From Oscillospiraceae bacterium UBA4632 (GTDB taxonomy: Bacteria > Bacillota > Clostridia > Oscillospirales > Oscillospiraceae), in assembly GCA_002405995.1 (NCBI GenBank), contig DHMW01000003.1, forward strand, positions 18,081 to 27,692: 9,612 nt of DNA. The letters run 5' to 3'. The notes beneath the pieces are model-generated. The model was not told where the DNA came from. It did no database searches and saw only the letters and a program-made list of their open reading frames with translations. Positions 1-7,325 of this stretch are shown here, in pieces (position 1 is the stretch's first letter; every line of letters begins with the position of its first letter). A program made the position numbers and the translations under genes.

Positions 1-578
1 GGCAGCTGATGCTCGCGCGCAAAGGCGTAGATCTTTTCCGCGTCCTGGCGGTTGTAGGGCGTGACGGAGCAGTTGAGCTTGACCAGCACGCCCGCGCTTT
101 GCAGCGCAAGGATCGCGCGCACCGCGCGCTCATATGCGCTCGGGTCGCCGCAGAGCGCGCCGTAGGTCTCCGCCGACGCGCCGTAGAGCGTGATGTTCAC
201 GCGCGAGGGCGGGTCTGCCGCCAGAAACTCCACCATTCTGTCGTCCATCAGCGTCGCGTTCGAGTTGACGGACACCATCAGCCCCATGCGCTTGCAGCCC
301 GTGTAGATCTCGCGGAAGTCCGGCCGCAGCAGCGGCTCGCCGCCCGTGAGCAGGAGCAGCAGCGTGCCCTCGCGGCAGCATTCCTCCGCCAGCGCCAGCC
401 ATTCACCGGCGGACGCCTCGTGCCGCAGCGCCTCGGCGTCGTTCTCGCGGCGGTGGATGTAGCACATCCGGCAGTCAAGATTGCAGCGCGGCGTCAGCTC
501 AAACGTGCCGGACAGCGGCACGCCGCGGCTGCCCGCCTTGGCAAAAAGAAGCTGGCTGTATGCCTGATAGGCGTTCAT
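1..578 (-). CDS. Radical SAM enzyme, probable RiPP maturase (C-terminus outside window)
   Basis: This is the N-terminal 192 residues of a radical S-adenosylmethionine enzyme; the gene continues past base 1. The [4Fe-4S]-binding motif Cx3Cx2C is intact (CNLDCRMC: C32, C36, C39), preceded by the usual ELTPRC context. The SAM-contacting GGEPL motif follows at residues 79-83, and later barrel strands such as NSNATLM and VNITLYGAS are recognisable. This layout is typical of the PqqE/anaerobic sulfatase-maturase branch, which often carries a C-terminal SPASM domain with extra clusters; that part is not visible. No leader-binding (PqqD-like) domain precedes the barrel, because the cluster motif begins only 32 residues in. 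The start at 578 is fixed by a strong ribosome site. The gene lies 10 nt after the kinase-like gene and shares its GC-rich codon use. By context (inference) it modifies the cysteine-containing peptide encoded at 1546-1809. The radical SAM assignment is firm; the substrate is not shown. Confidence 0.93.
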   Translation of the reverse strand, partial: MNAYQAYSQLLFAKAGSRGVPLSGTFELTPRCNLDCRMCYIHRRENDAEALRHEASAGEWLALAEECCREGTLLLLLTGGEPLLRPDFREIYTGCKRMGLMVSVNSNATLMDDRMVEFLAADPPSRVNITLYGASAETYGALCGDPSAYERAVRAILALQSAGVLVKLNCSVTPYNRQDAEKIYAFAREHQL

Positions 579-583
579 GTGCA

Positions 584-591
584 CCTCCTTA
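584..591 (-). promoter_or_regulatory. Ribosome binding site overlapping the upstream stop codon
   Basis: TAAGGAGG on the minus strand, 5 nt before the radical SAM start at 578. Its first three bases are the TAA stop of the HPr-kinase-like gene. Termination of one protein and initiation of the next are therefore physically joined, which suggests translational coupling and balanced amounts of the two enzymes. Confidence 0.85.
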
Positions 592-1461
592 TTCTCGTTC
601 AGAAATCAGCCCGTCGCGGGCCATTGCCTGCTCCAGCGCGCCGACCGCGCGCTCGTCCGGCGTGCACGCGAGCGCGTACACCGGCACGGACGAGACAAGG
701 TCAAGCAGCAGGTTCAGCGCCGCGTGCCACTCCTCCGTGACCGACTGGTCGGCAAACACGTTCGGGCACAGCGCCGCAGCCGCCGCGCTGGGGCCAAGAC
801 GGCGGACGGTATTCTCCGGCGCCTGCGACAGCACGACGATGCACCGCAGCGGCAGCGAAACGTTCTCGCAGACGCCGCTCGTGCCGGAAAACGGCATCCC
901 GTGCGCCATCGGCGCGCCGCCCAGCCGGACGGCGGCCTTGTCGCCGTTGAGCACCCGCGCGCCGCGATGGACGCGCCACAGCTCCGCCTGCGTGGACTTG
1001 CCCGTGCCGCTGGGCGCGGTGAAGAGAACGCCCCCGCCCTGAACGCCGATGTAGGCGGCGTGGAACACCAGGCAGCGCTGCGGCAGCAGCAGCTGCGGCA
1101 GCGAAACGCCCGGCCAGAAGAACGACGAGCGCGTCGCCCAGCGCCAGCAGTCCGCGCGCGCGAGCGCGCGCACCGCGTCCGCCCGCCCCAGCTCGTAGGA
1201 GGCGGAGAGGTGCGGGAAGCTGCGGAATACGTCCTGCGTCTGCCGCGTGACGGTCTGCCCATCGCGCCAGATGCGCTTTTCGCCCCGGCGGCCCAGAAGC
1301 TCGCCTGCGGGCGCGGGCAGCACCTGCGCGGAGGAAACGTCGATCGTCACCTCCGGCGCGCAGGGCGAGGTATGGAATTGTTCGACCTGTGCGTCCTCCC
1401 ACATGGGAAGCTCCGCCGAAATGCGGAAGCGGACGCCGCAGAAGTCATAGTAATAGTCCAT
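589..1461 (-). CDS. HPr-kinase-like P-loop protein of a peptide-modification cassette
   Basis: A 290-aa protein whose C-terminal half resembles the catalytic domain of HPr kinase. FHAAYI (residues 133-138) is followed by a Walker A loop, APSGTGKST (149-157, Lys155), by LNGDK (171-175, a Walker-B-like acidic Asp174), and by PFSGTSG (190-196), in the order and spacing usual for the family. Residues 1-120 match nothing I recognise; they could hold a substrate-binding domain. True HPr kinase/phosphorylase regulates sugar uptake by phosphorylating HPr. Stand-alone relatives like this one are frequently found in RiPP clusters, and in the paeninodin lasso-peptide cluster such a kinase phosphorylates the precursor's C-terminal serine. 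Placement between a short Cys peptide and a radical SAM gene favours that second type of role (inference). The start at 1461 is preferred over an in-frame ATG at 1512 because the ribosome site lies at 1470-1477 and the longer form would begin inside a hairpin. The gene is very GC-rich. Confidence 0.85.
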   Translation of the reverse strand: MDYYYDFCGVRFRISAELPMWEDAQVEQFHTSPCAPEVTIDVSSAQVLPAPAGELLGRRGEKRIWRDGQTVTRQTQDVFRSFPHLSASYELGRADAVRALARADCWRWATRSSFFWPGVSLPQLLLPQRCLVFHAAYIGVQGGGVLFTAPSGTGKSTQAELWRVHRGARVLNGDKAAVRLGGAPMAHGMPFSGTSGVCENVSLPLRCIVVLSQAPENTVRRLGPSAAAAALCPNVFADQSVTEEWHAALNLLLDLVSSVPVYALACTPDERAVGALEQAMARDGLISERE

Positions 1462-1469
1462 GTTGTGTT

Positions 1470-1477
1470 CCTCCTTA
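1470..1477 (-). promoter_or_regulatory. Ribosome binding site deciding the kinase-like start
   Basis: TAAGGAGG on the minus strand, 8 nt before the ATG at 1461. It rules in the 290-aa form and argues against the upstream in-frame ATG at 1512. Confidence 0.85.
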
Positions 1478-1487
1478 TGCGCAGAGG

Positions 1488-1521
1488 AAAGCGCCCACGC
1501 CCGCAGGGGCATGGGCGCTTT
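1488..1521 (-). terminator. Intercistronic hairpin, probable attenuator after the peptide gene
   Basis: Two 15-nt arms (AAAGCGCCCACGCCC at 1488-1502 and GGGCATGGGCGCTTT at 1507-1521) pair along their whole length around a 4-nt loop. The single non-Watson-Crick pair is a U-G wobble in minus-strand RNA. The hairpin begins 24 nt after the peptide stop codon. In the minus direction its end is UUUCCUCU, a short imperfect U-tract, so a partial terminator (read-through attenuator) is more likely than a full stop. That would give more peptide message than enzyme message. Confidence 0.75.
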
Positions 1522-1545
1522 GGGAATGCGAAATGTTAGCGGGGA

Positions 1546-1809
1546 TTACGAGGTGAAAATGATCTGACCGTTCGGACCGTATTTGCAGTATGTATCAATC
1601 ACAGTGCCGCAGCCATTTTCATCAGTACCGAACACGTTGTCACCAGGGTCAAGAACATTCGGAACATCTCCTTCTGCTCCATAGATCCCTGCCAGCTTTT
1701 GGATAAAAGGATCCTCAGTGTCTCTGGTCTTAACATTGCAATCACCACACAGCATGTCATTCGCAGAAAGGGAGAGCACCAGCATGGCGGGTTTCTGATA
1801 GTGTTTCAT
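1546..1809 (-). CDS. 87-aa cysteine-containing peptide, candidate RiPP precursor
   Basis: The peptide starts MKHYQKPAMLVLSLSANDML, followed at once by CGDC (C21, C24); a variable acidic middle leads to a tail containing C67 and C75 and ending IIFTS. The MKxYxKPxxxVLxLxxxD-type start resembles conserved N-termini I associate with short peptides next to radical SAM genes in Clostridia; this is recall, not a search result. There is no convincing Sec signal, no transmembrane segment and no double-glycine cleavage motif. A good ribosome site (AAAGGAG, 1819-1825, 9 nt spacing) sits in the 17-nt gap after the GH20 gene. The neighbours are an HPr-kinase-like gene and a radical SAM gene. The inferred role is a precursor: N-terminal leader for recognition, C-terminal core for modification at cysteine and/or serine. 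Its GC content is clearly lower (43-50% in three hand-counted lines) than that of the enzyme genes, so it may have arrived separately. It could instead be an unmodified small regulatory or structural peptide. Confidence 0.8.
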   Translation of the reverse strand: MKHYQKPAMLVLSLSANDMLCGDCNVKTRDTEDPFIQKLAGIYGAEGDVPNVLDPGDNVFGTDENGCGTVIDTYCKYGPNGQIIFTS

Positions 1810-1826
1810 GTTCGTTCTCTCCTTTC

Positions 1827-4800
1827 TCAGTCAGCGCTGACCGTCTTTGCCGCGCTGGAAACGCCGCCGGCATCAAAGGCAACGATCTCGTAGGTCTTAC
1901 TGTCGTTCTTCTTCACGGTGTCGGTCAGGACATAGGTGTAGGTGTCGCTCCAGCCCATTCTGACCAGCCAGCCGTTGGTGGGACGCAGCTCCCTGCCGTT
2001 GACCGTCAGCTTTGCCACATCGGCGGACGCGCTGACCGTCAGCGTGACGAGCTTATTGCGGAAGAAGCGGATGGTGCTGACGGACGCATCGAGGTACTCC
2101 GGCGCAAAGACCGTCGGCTGCTCCGGCTCGGGATCGACCGGCGCTTTCTGCACCATCTGATAAGCTGCAAGAAGTGTCTGCTCAGACAGCTGACTCGCTC
2201 CCTTCACGGTGACTCCCACAGGCAGCTTGAGATTGCCGACAGCAAGGAGATCAGACGATGTGTTGGCAATAGCGTACACAACTTCACCCGTCTCAAGCTT
2301 CACCGAAGCTAAGTTGTAATACATTTCTGTATTCGACTCGATCTTTTGCTGATTCCAGGCAGTTGTCCCATTGACGGCTCGTAAACTGACCTGAATCTGT
2401 TTGTTAGCTTCTGTCACACCATCAAGGGCGAAGATTATGTACTGCTTATTGCCGAGATAAATCTCGTTTTGCGGACCACCATTAGCTTCATATGTTTCTA
2501 CAGTTGCAGTATAAGAGCCTTCGCTTTCAGTATAGGCAACAAATTGGCGATCAACTGCATCGAGGATATTGACGTACGTCACGTTCTGTTCCGCAGTCGG
2601 ATAATTGGTATTATTCTCGCTGCTGCGGTAGACGCGGAAGCCATCGATCTCAACGTGCGTACCGGCTTTGTGCTCGACTGTGGTTGCAGTATCCGTTGCG
2701 GCGTAGGCCGCAATGCCGTTCGTGGACGCGGCGGCAGAGCGTCTGGCAGTGGGAACCGCGATGCTGTCCGCGGCAGACGTGTTGATATACTCCACATCCG
2801 CCATGGTCAGGCCATGAGAGGCAAGGACAGATTCAAAAGCGTCATTGTTTGCAGCATAACTGTAAGCTCTCACGCTCCGCGTGGCAACGCTGGAAGTACC
2901 CTTACTGCCGGAAGCATAAATCTCAACGCTGTACACGGCATCTTCACCCAGTTCAACATGCGCCCAGGGCACCTGATAGAGCGTATCCGCAATAGAGCTG
3001 TCGCTGAAACGGGTATCGACGATCACACCCTTGCAGGGCTTTCCCTCACCACTCTTGGTAAACAGAACCATCACGCGGCCGGTATCAGAACCGCAGCTAC
3101 CGATGAGGTCAAAGGCATTGCCGTAGAAGCTGGTGGTCAGTGCGTCAGTCATTGTCGTGGCAGAAAGGTTGCTGACCGACCACGCGCCGAGCTGACCGGT
3201 GACAGGACTCTGCTCCGTGCCAACGTAGGCATCATCATAGCCAAAGACCTTGTAGCCTTTCAGCAGACTTTCATCCGTTGTGACCTTCTGGGTCTGCTGC
3301 ACCTTGGTCGCGTCAAACGGGGTTTCAGTCCACTCATAGCGTGTGACGCTGCCGGTGCTCGCCTCGCTGCCCTGCGTCAGGAAGTTCTCCTCGTACAGGA
3401 CGTTGGAGGCGGGGAGGACACCGATGGTGATGTCCTTGGACGTTGCACCGCCAACCGCACTTTTATACTTGATATTAAAGGTTCCTGTAAGCGCATTTTG
3501 GGTGTCAAACGGCTTTTCAAGCTGGAAAGTGATCTTTTGCGTCTCTTTGCTGTAACTCAGCTTGCCGTGCGCTGTGGTAACTATAGTGGTCGAGAGGTCT
3601 TGGCCGCCGACAAGGACGGTATCCACATCGCTAACATTTCCGGCATCGACAAGGTCGCTCAGCGGGATCTCGAGCGGCAGGCCGAAGTCAAGGATATAGG
3701 TGTGCTCCAGCTTATCGGAATTCAGATTGTAATGGAGCGTAAGCGTCTTGCCATCGTTGGAAATCTCAGCACCAACATACTGATATACGCCGCTTCTGTA
3801 TTTGGCGTCAATATCCGGAACAATCGTAATGTCCTTATTGATTTTCTGTTCCTTGTTGCTGCTGTTGACAACATAAGCGTCATCGTCCAGCGTAAACTGT
3901 CCAGTTTTGACTTCCGACTTCTGCATCAATGCCGTTAGATATGTCGGCAGTGTTCCGCCCGCCGTGTAGCTCACCGAGATCTGGCTTGACTTAATATCAC
4001 AGTTGTCAGCGTCGTTCCGATAGACAAGATTCAGATTTTCGTCCTTTTTGACAGCTTCAAGGTAAATCAGGACGAGCTTTGCGGTATCCTTTGCTGTCCA
4101 AGTGATATCTTCCTCGTGTCCGTACACCGCAGGGGCGGTAGAATAAGACTCCGACCAAACCGTTGCCTCATCATACCACTCGTTGCCCGCCTCGTTCTTC
4201 ACCTTTTCCCAAGTGATCGAATCCGACGAGGTCCAGTAAAGTACCGGGTTGGACTTGTCGCGTTTACCATCGGTGACGGTGATCTTCTTGATATTATAGT
4301 TGGAGTTGTTCTCTGGAAGAATCAAACCAAGGTCGAAGTCGCTGGATTTGAAATTTCGAATGACGGTCGAATCCGCATACATGCTGCTTTCCGAAGGAGA
4401 CACCGTACCGTCGGGATATACAACCGCGATTGTCAGCGCAACCTGACCATCACCTTTTGTTTGAATAGGATTCGTCGCTGTCCGATAGCCCCAGTCCTTC
4501 ACATAAGTGGTGACTTCTTTGGTAACATCGGTCTGTCTCAGGTAATATGCAACGATCTGCTGGGAGTAGGTACTCTTTGTTGCGCCGCCATCGGTGTCAG
4601 TAATCTCCGTCCAGTTCAACTGGTCGTTGGAAATCCACCATCTGCCTCCAAGGTAGCGAATATACTGGAAATCCGTTCCGCTGTAGAAGCGGTCATCCTG
4701 CCAAACCTGCTGCACATTATCAGCGCTTAACAACGTGCCCTTATACAGCTTAAACGTATGAGGGCCGTCGGTTGAGTTATTGCTATTACTGCGCGTGCTC

Positions 4801-7304
4801 CAATAGGTACCGTCGTATTCATAGCAGTTTTCAACGACCTGCGGCACACACGCGGAAAGAAGGACGCCCTTGTCAGTATTCAGTTCTTCGGTTGCCCCAA
4901 TAGTAACATACTGCGCTTGTCTATTACCGAAGTAGGCAGTTGTTTTAGTACTATTATACTCAATGTGGGTATTTGTGATCCAGAGCTGGACGTGCAAATC
5001 AGGCGCGTTGCTCAGGTCTTCCTTCTCGACGGTGATCTTATAGAGCGTATCGCCGATTTTGATCTCTGTCGTGCCCGGCGTGGTGCCGGTGAAGGTGATC
5101 GTCGTCTGCGGCTCGCCGCTGGAGATCTTGTAGATCTTCCAGCAGCTGCCCCGATCGCTGCCGCCATCGGCGTTATCGGCTTTATAGCCCGCAGCGTAAC
5201 TGCTGTACTCTCCGCCGTACTGATTCAGGTAATAGTTATTCAGGCTGATATCCCAGCCGGACCAACTGACATAACTGCGATTCTCCCAGCCGCTGCCGGA
5301 GCAAGTGTTTAAGGTCAGTTTTTCGCTGGTGCTGCTCGTACTCGCCGTACCATTGCCGATCGTAAGATATTCTCCAGCTTGCTGCACGGTATAGGTGCCG
5401 TTGCTCTGCTTCGTGATCGTCCACAGGTTTTTATTATTAAACCCTGCGTCTCCGTTGATCTGCAAACGATTACTGTTGTCAGTATCCCGATTATTTATAA
5501 CAGTGCCGGTAAGCGTTTTGTCCCCCCTGCTGGTCGCGATCAGATATTGGCCGTCCGTAAGATCGTCCACAGTGGTGACCTCGACAAGCTCCCTGGTGCC
5601 GCTGCCAGGTGCGTAACTCGTTTTGACCGTTGCAACGCCATTATTGGGGTTAAACGCGCCAACCTGACTGGTCACATCGCCGGACTGCGTAAAGGTCCTT
5701 GTCGCGCCGACAGTGATGGTAAATTCTTCCGTTTTGTCTGCCGCGGACTGCGCGGTCACCGTCACGTCCACGCTGGCAGTTTCGCCGTCCGCAGCGGTCG
5801 CCGTGATGGTGGCAGTGCCTTCGCTTGCGGCGTACAGGGTCGCATCTGTTGCTTTGTCAGTCGAAGCTTTGATCTTTGCAACCGTTTCGTTGCTGCTCTC
5901 CCACGTGGCAACACCCTTGCTGGCGGTCACGGTAGTCTTACCACCGACCGCAAGGCTCGTACTGCCGAACGAGAGCGTAAGCCCTTCCGGCTGCACCGGG
6001 GTGGACGAAGCCTTGAAATAGTCGGAGTTGTTTTTCGCCAGAGTCTGGATATACGTAGCAACCCGCGCTGCTTCGGCATTATCATAGTTAACACTCGGAT
6101 CATCACACCAGTATGCCAGCATGCAGCCAGTGTTCGCCGTCGCGCCGCCATCGCAAGCCGTACAGCCATTCTGCGACATATGACTCAGCGCATATTGGTA
6201 ACCGCCCCAGTTACTTGTTGTGTTACCTGCGACATAGTACCAATGCCCATAGGTATTAATCAGGTTGAAACTTTGTGCCAATTCTGAGGATGTTGCATAG
6301 TGTTCACCAGCAGTCCAATAACAGATAATAATGTCGGTGTCGAATTTATTCTCGTAGCTGTCAGCATTAATATGCGTATTGTACACACCGTCATTGAACA
6401 TCATTGTCGTCATACCGGCACCTTTAATGCTGGCATTCAGATCGTTCATCAAAGAGATGAATGCATTATATGTGGTCCCATCCATTTGTTCGAAACCGCA
6501 TTCATCGCCCGCAATATTAAAATACTTGCAGTTCTTCCCGCTAAAATACGCAATGTACTTTGCCATTAACGCTTTCACGAAATCAACTTTAGTTGTATCC
6601 GTCGGGTTAAAAGAGCGTCCTTTGTTATTGCACCTGTAGTATACTTTATCTGTGCTTCCGGTGATACCGAGTTTATCCATTGCCTGAATGACCGCATTCA
6701 TATGACCCGGAACATCCATCATCGGAATGATCTGAATACCTTTTTCGTTGGCGTGCTGGAAAATCAGACCCATGTCAGATTCCGACAGCTCGCCGCTTGA
6801 AGCAGACAGATACTTCTGCTCTTTGTCGAATTCAGTTGTATTGCCATATTTGATCGCTGCCGTAACGGCGTCGCTGGAATATTCCTTCTCACCGACGGTC
6901 ACGGACATATCGTCCAGCAGGAAGCGCAGGCCGTCGTTGCCGAACGCCAGCTCGATATGCGTATAATGATTTGCCGCAAGCTGATCAATAATGGCATTGA
7001 TCTGGTCAACAGTAAAATACTTTCTGCCGCAGTCGAGGTGGAAAATGCGCAGAAACTCACTGTTGTCCACCGTGTCCGCCTGCACAGCGCCGTCCGCGGT
7101 CAGGCCGGCCAGGCCGTTATCCTGCGCATCGTCCTGCGCGTCGTCCTGCGCGCCGGAGCCCCAGTTCAGAAAATCGCTCCAGCCGCTCCAGTACCAGCCG
7201 TCCCAGCTGCCCCACGCCGCCAGCGCGGAGGTCGGCAGCAGCGTGAGCACCATGGAGACGACAAGCAGCATCGTCAGCAGTTTGCCGAGAAATTTTTTCT
7301 TCAT
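1827..7304 (-). CDS. Giant secreted multidomain protein with GH20 hexosaminidase domain
   Basis: An 1825-aa exported protein. Residues 1-29/30 form a Sec signal peptide (MKKK start, hydrophobic core, ALAA end), followed by a Trp-rich stretch (31-48) and a short AQDD repeat (52-63). Residues about 84-426 are a GH20 catalytic domain: MMDVPGH at 195-201 matches the family's D-x-PGH motif, IAGDECG at 264-270 carries the Asp267-Glu268 catalytic pair, and YW (329-330) and AYW (397-399) are likely substrate-stacking tryptophans. GH20 enzymes remove terminal N-acetylhexosamine or, in some members, release lacto-N-biose by substrate-assisted catalysis, so host mucin or milk-type glycans are plausible targets. 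A Big2-like Ig domain follows (about 436-518), then an apparent beta-trefoil-like module (571-729) inside another Ig-like domain. Large beta-rich regions I do not recognise follow, with a compact C-terminal domain (about 1731-1825). No LPxTG or SLH anchor is present. Start chosen at 7304: signal peptide plus AAAGGAG at 7315-7321. Confidence 0.9.
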   Translation of the reverse strand: MKKKFLGKLLTMLLVVSMVLTLLPTSALAAWGSWDGWYWSGWSDFLNWGSGAQDDAQDDAQDNGLAGLTADGAVQADTVDNSEFLRIFHLDCGRKYFTVDQINAIIDQLAANHYTHIELAFGNDGLRFLLDDMSVTVGEKEYSSDAVTAAIKYGNTTEFDKEQKYLSASSGELSESDMGLIFQHANEKGIQIIPMMDVPGHMNAVIQAMDKLGITGSTDKVYYRCNNKGRSFNPTDTTKVDFVKALMAKYIAYFSGKNCKYFNIAGDECGFEQMDGTTYNAFISLMNDLNASIKGAGMTTMMFNDGVYNTHINADSYENKFDTDIIICYWTAGEHYATSSELAQSFNLINTYGHWYYVAGNTTSNWGGYQYALSHMSQNGCTACDGGATANTGCMLAYWCDDPSVNYDNAEAARVATYIQTLAKNNSDYFKASSTPVQPEGLTLSFGSTSLAVGGKTTVTASKGVATWESSNETVAKIKASTDKATDATLYAASEGTATITATAADGETASVDVTVTAQSAADKTEEFTITVGATRTFTQSGDVTSQVGAFNPNNGVATVKTSYAPGSGTRELVEVTTVDDLTDGQYLIATSRGDKTLTGTVINNRDTDNSNRLQINGDAGFNNKNLWTITKQSNGTYTVQQAGEYLTIGNGTASTSSTSEKLTLNTCSGSGWENRSYVSWSGWDISLNNYYLNQYGGEYSSYAAGYKADNADGGSDRGSCWKIYKISSGEPQTTITFTGTTPGTTEIKIGDTLYKITVEKEDLSNAPDLHVQLWITNTHIEYNSTKTTAYFGNRQAQYVTIGATEELNTDKGVLLSACVPQVVENCYEYDGTYWSTRSNSNNSTDGPHTFKLYKGTLLSADNVQQVWQDDRFYSGTDFQYIRYLGGRWWISNDQLNWTEITDTDGGATKSTYSQQIVAYYLRQTDVTKEVTTYVKDWGYRTATNPIQTKGDGQVALTIAVVYPDGTVSPSESSMYADSTVIRNFKSSDFDLGLILPENNSNYNIKKITVTDGKRDKSNPVLYWTSSDSITWEKVKNEAGNEWYDEATVWSESYSTAPAVYGHEEDITWTAKDTAKLVLIYLEAVKKDENLNLVYRNDADNCDIKSSQISVSYTAGGTLPTYLTALMQKSEVKTGQFTLDDDAYVVNSSNKEQKINKDITIVPDIDAKYRSGVYQYVGAEISNDGKTLTLHYNLNSDKLEHTYILDFGLPLEIPLSDLVDAGNVSDVDTVLVGGQDLSTTIVTTAHGKLSYSKETQKITFQLEKPFDTQNALTGTFNIKYKSAVGGATSKDITIGVLPASNVLYEENFLTQGSEASTGSVTRYEWTETPFDATKVQQTQKVTTDESLLKGYKVFGYDDAYVGTEQSPVTGQLGAWSVSNLSATTMTDALTTSFYGNAFDLIGSCGSDTGRVMVLFTKSGEGKPCKGVIVDTRFSDSSIADTLYQVPWAHVELGEDAVYSVEIYASGSKGTSSVATRSVRAYSYAANNDAFESVLASHGLTMADVEYINTSAADSIAVPTARRSAAASTNGIAAYAATDTATTVEHKAGTHVEIDGFRVYRSSENNTNYPTAEQNVTYVNILDAVDRQFVAYTESEGSYTATVETYEANGGPQNEIYLGNKQYIIFALDGVTEANKQIQVSLRAVNGTTAWNQQKIESNTEMYYNLASVKLETGEVVYAIANTSSDLLAVGNLKLPVGVTVKGASQLSEQTLLAAYQMVQKAPVDPEPEQPTVFAPEYLDASVSTIRFFRNKLVTLTVSASADVAKLTVNGRELRPTNGWLVRMGWSDTYTYVLTDTVKKNDSKTYEIVAFDAGGVSSAAKTVSAD
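7117..7152 (-). repeat. Three 12-bp tandem units encoding AQDD-type repeats
   Basis: Two identical 12-bp units (TCGTCCTGCGCG on the plus strand, 7129-7140 and 7141-7152) and a third degenerate unit (7117-7128) encode AQDD, AQDD, AQDN at residues 52-63 of the GH20 protein. In-frame 12-bp units can expand or contract without a frameshift. The stretch probably acts as an acidic flexible linker after the Trp-rich segment. Confidence 0.85.
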
Positions 7305-7325
7305 GATCTGCTCTCTCCTTTTCTA

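Noticed and set aside
1462..1512. N-terminal extension of the kinase-like protein from the ATG at 1512
   Set aside because: The extension lies in the hairpin and ribosome site; the ATG at 1461 has a TAAGGAGG 8 nt upstream and begins a family-like N-terminus.
577..1539. Plus-strand open frame of 320 codons opposite the kinase-like gene
   Set aside because: Arg/Ala-rich translation without motifs; the minus strand carries a clear P-loop kinase-like protein with its own ribosome site.
2469..3938. Plus-strand open frame of 489 codons opposite the GH20 gene
   Set aside because: No recognisable domain, no promoter or ribosome site, and fully antisense to continuous coding sequence.
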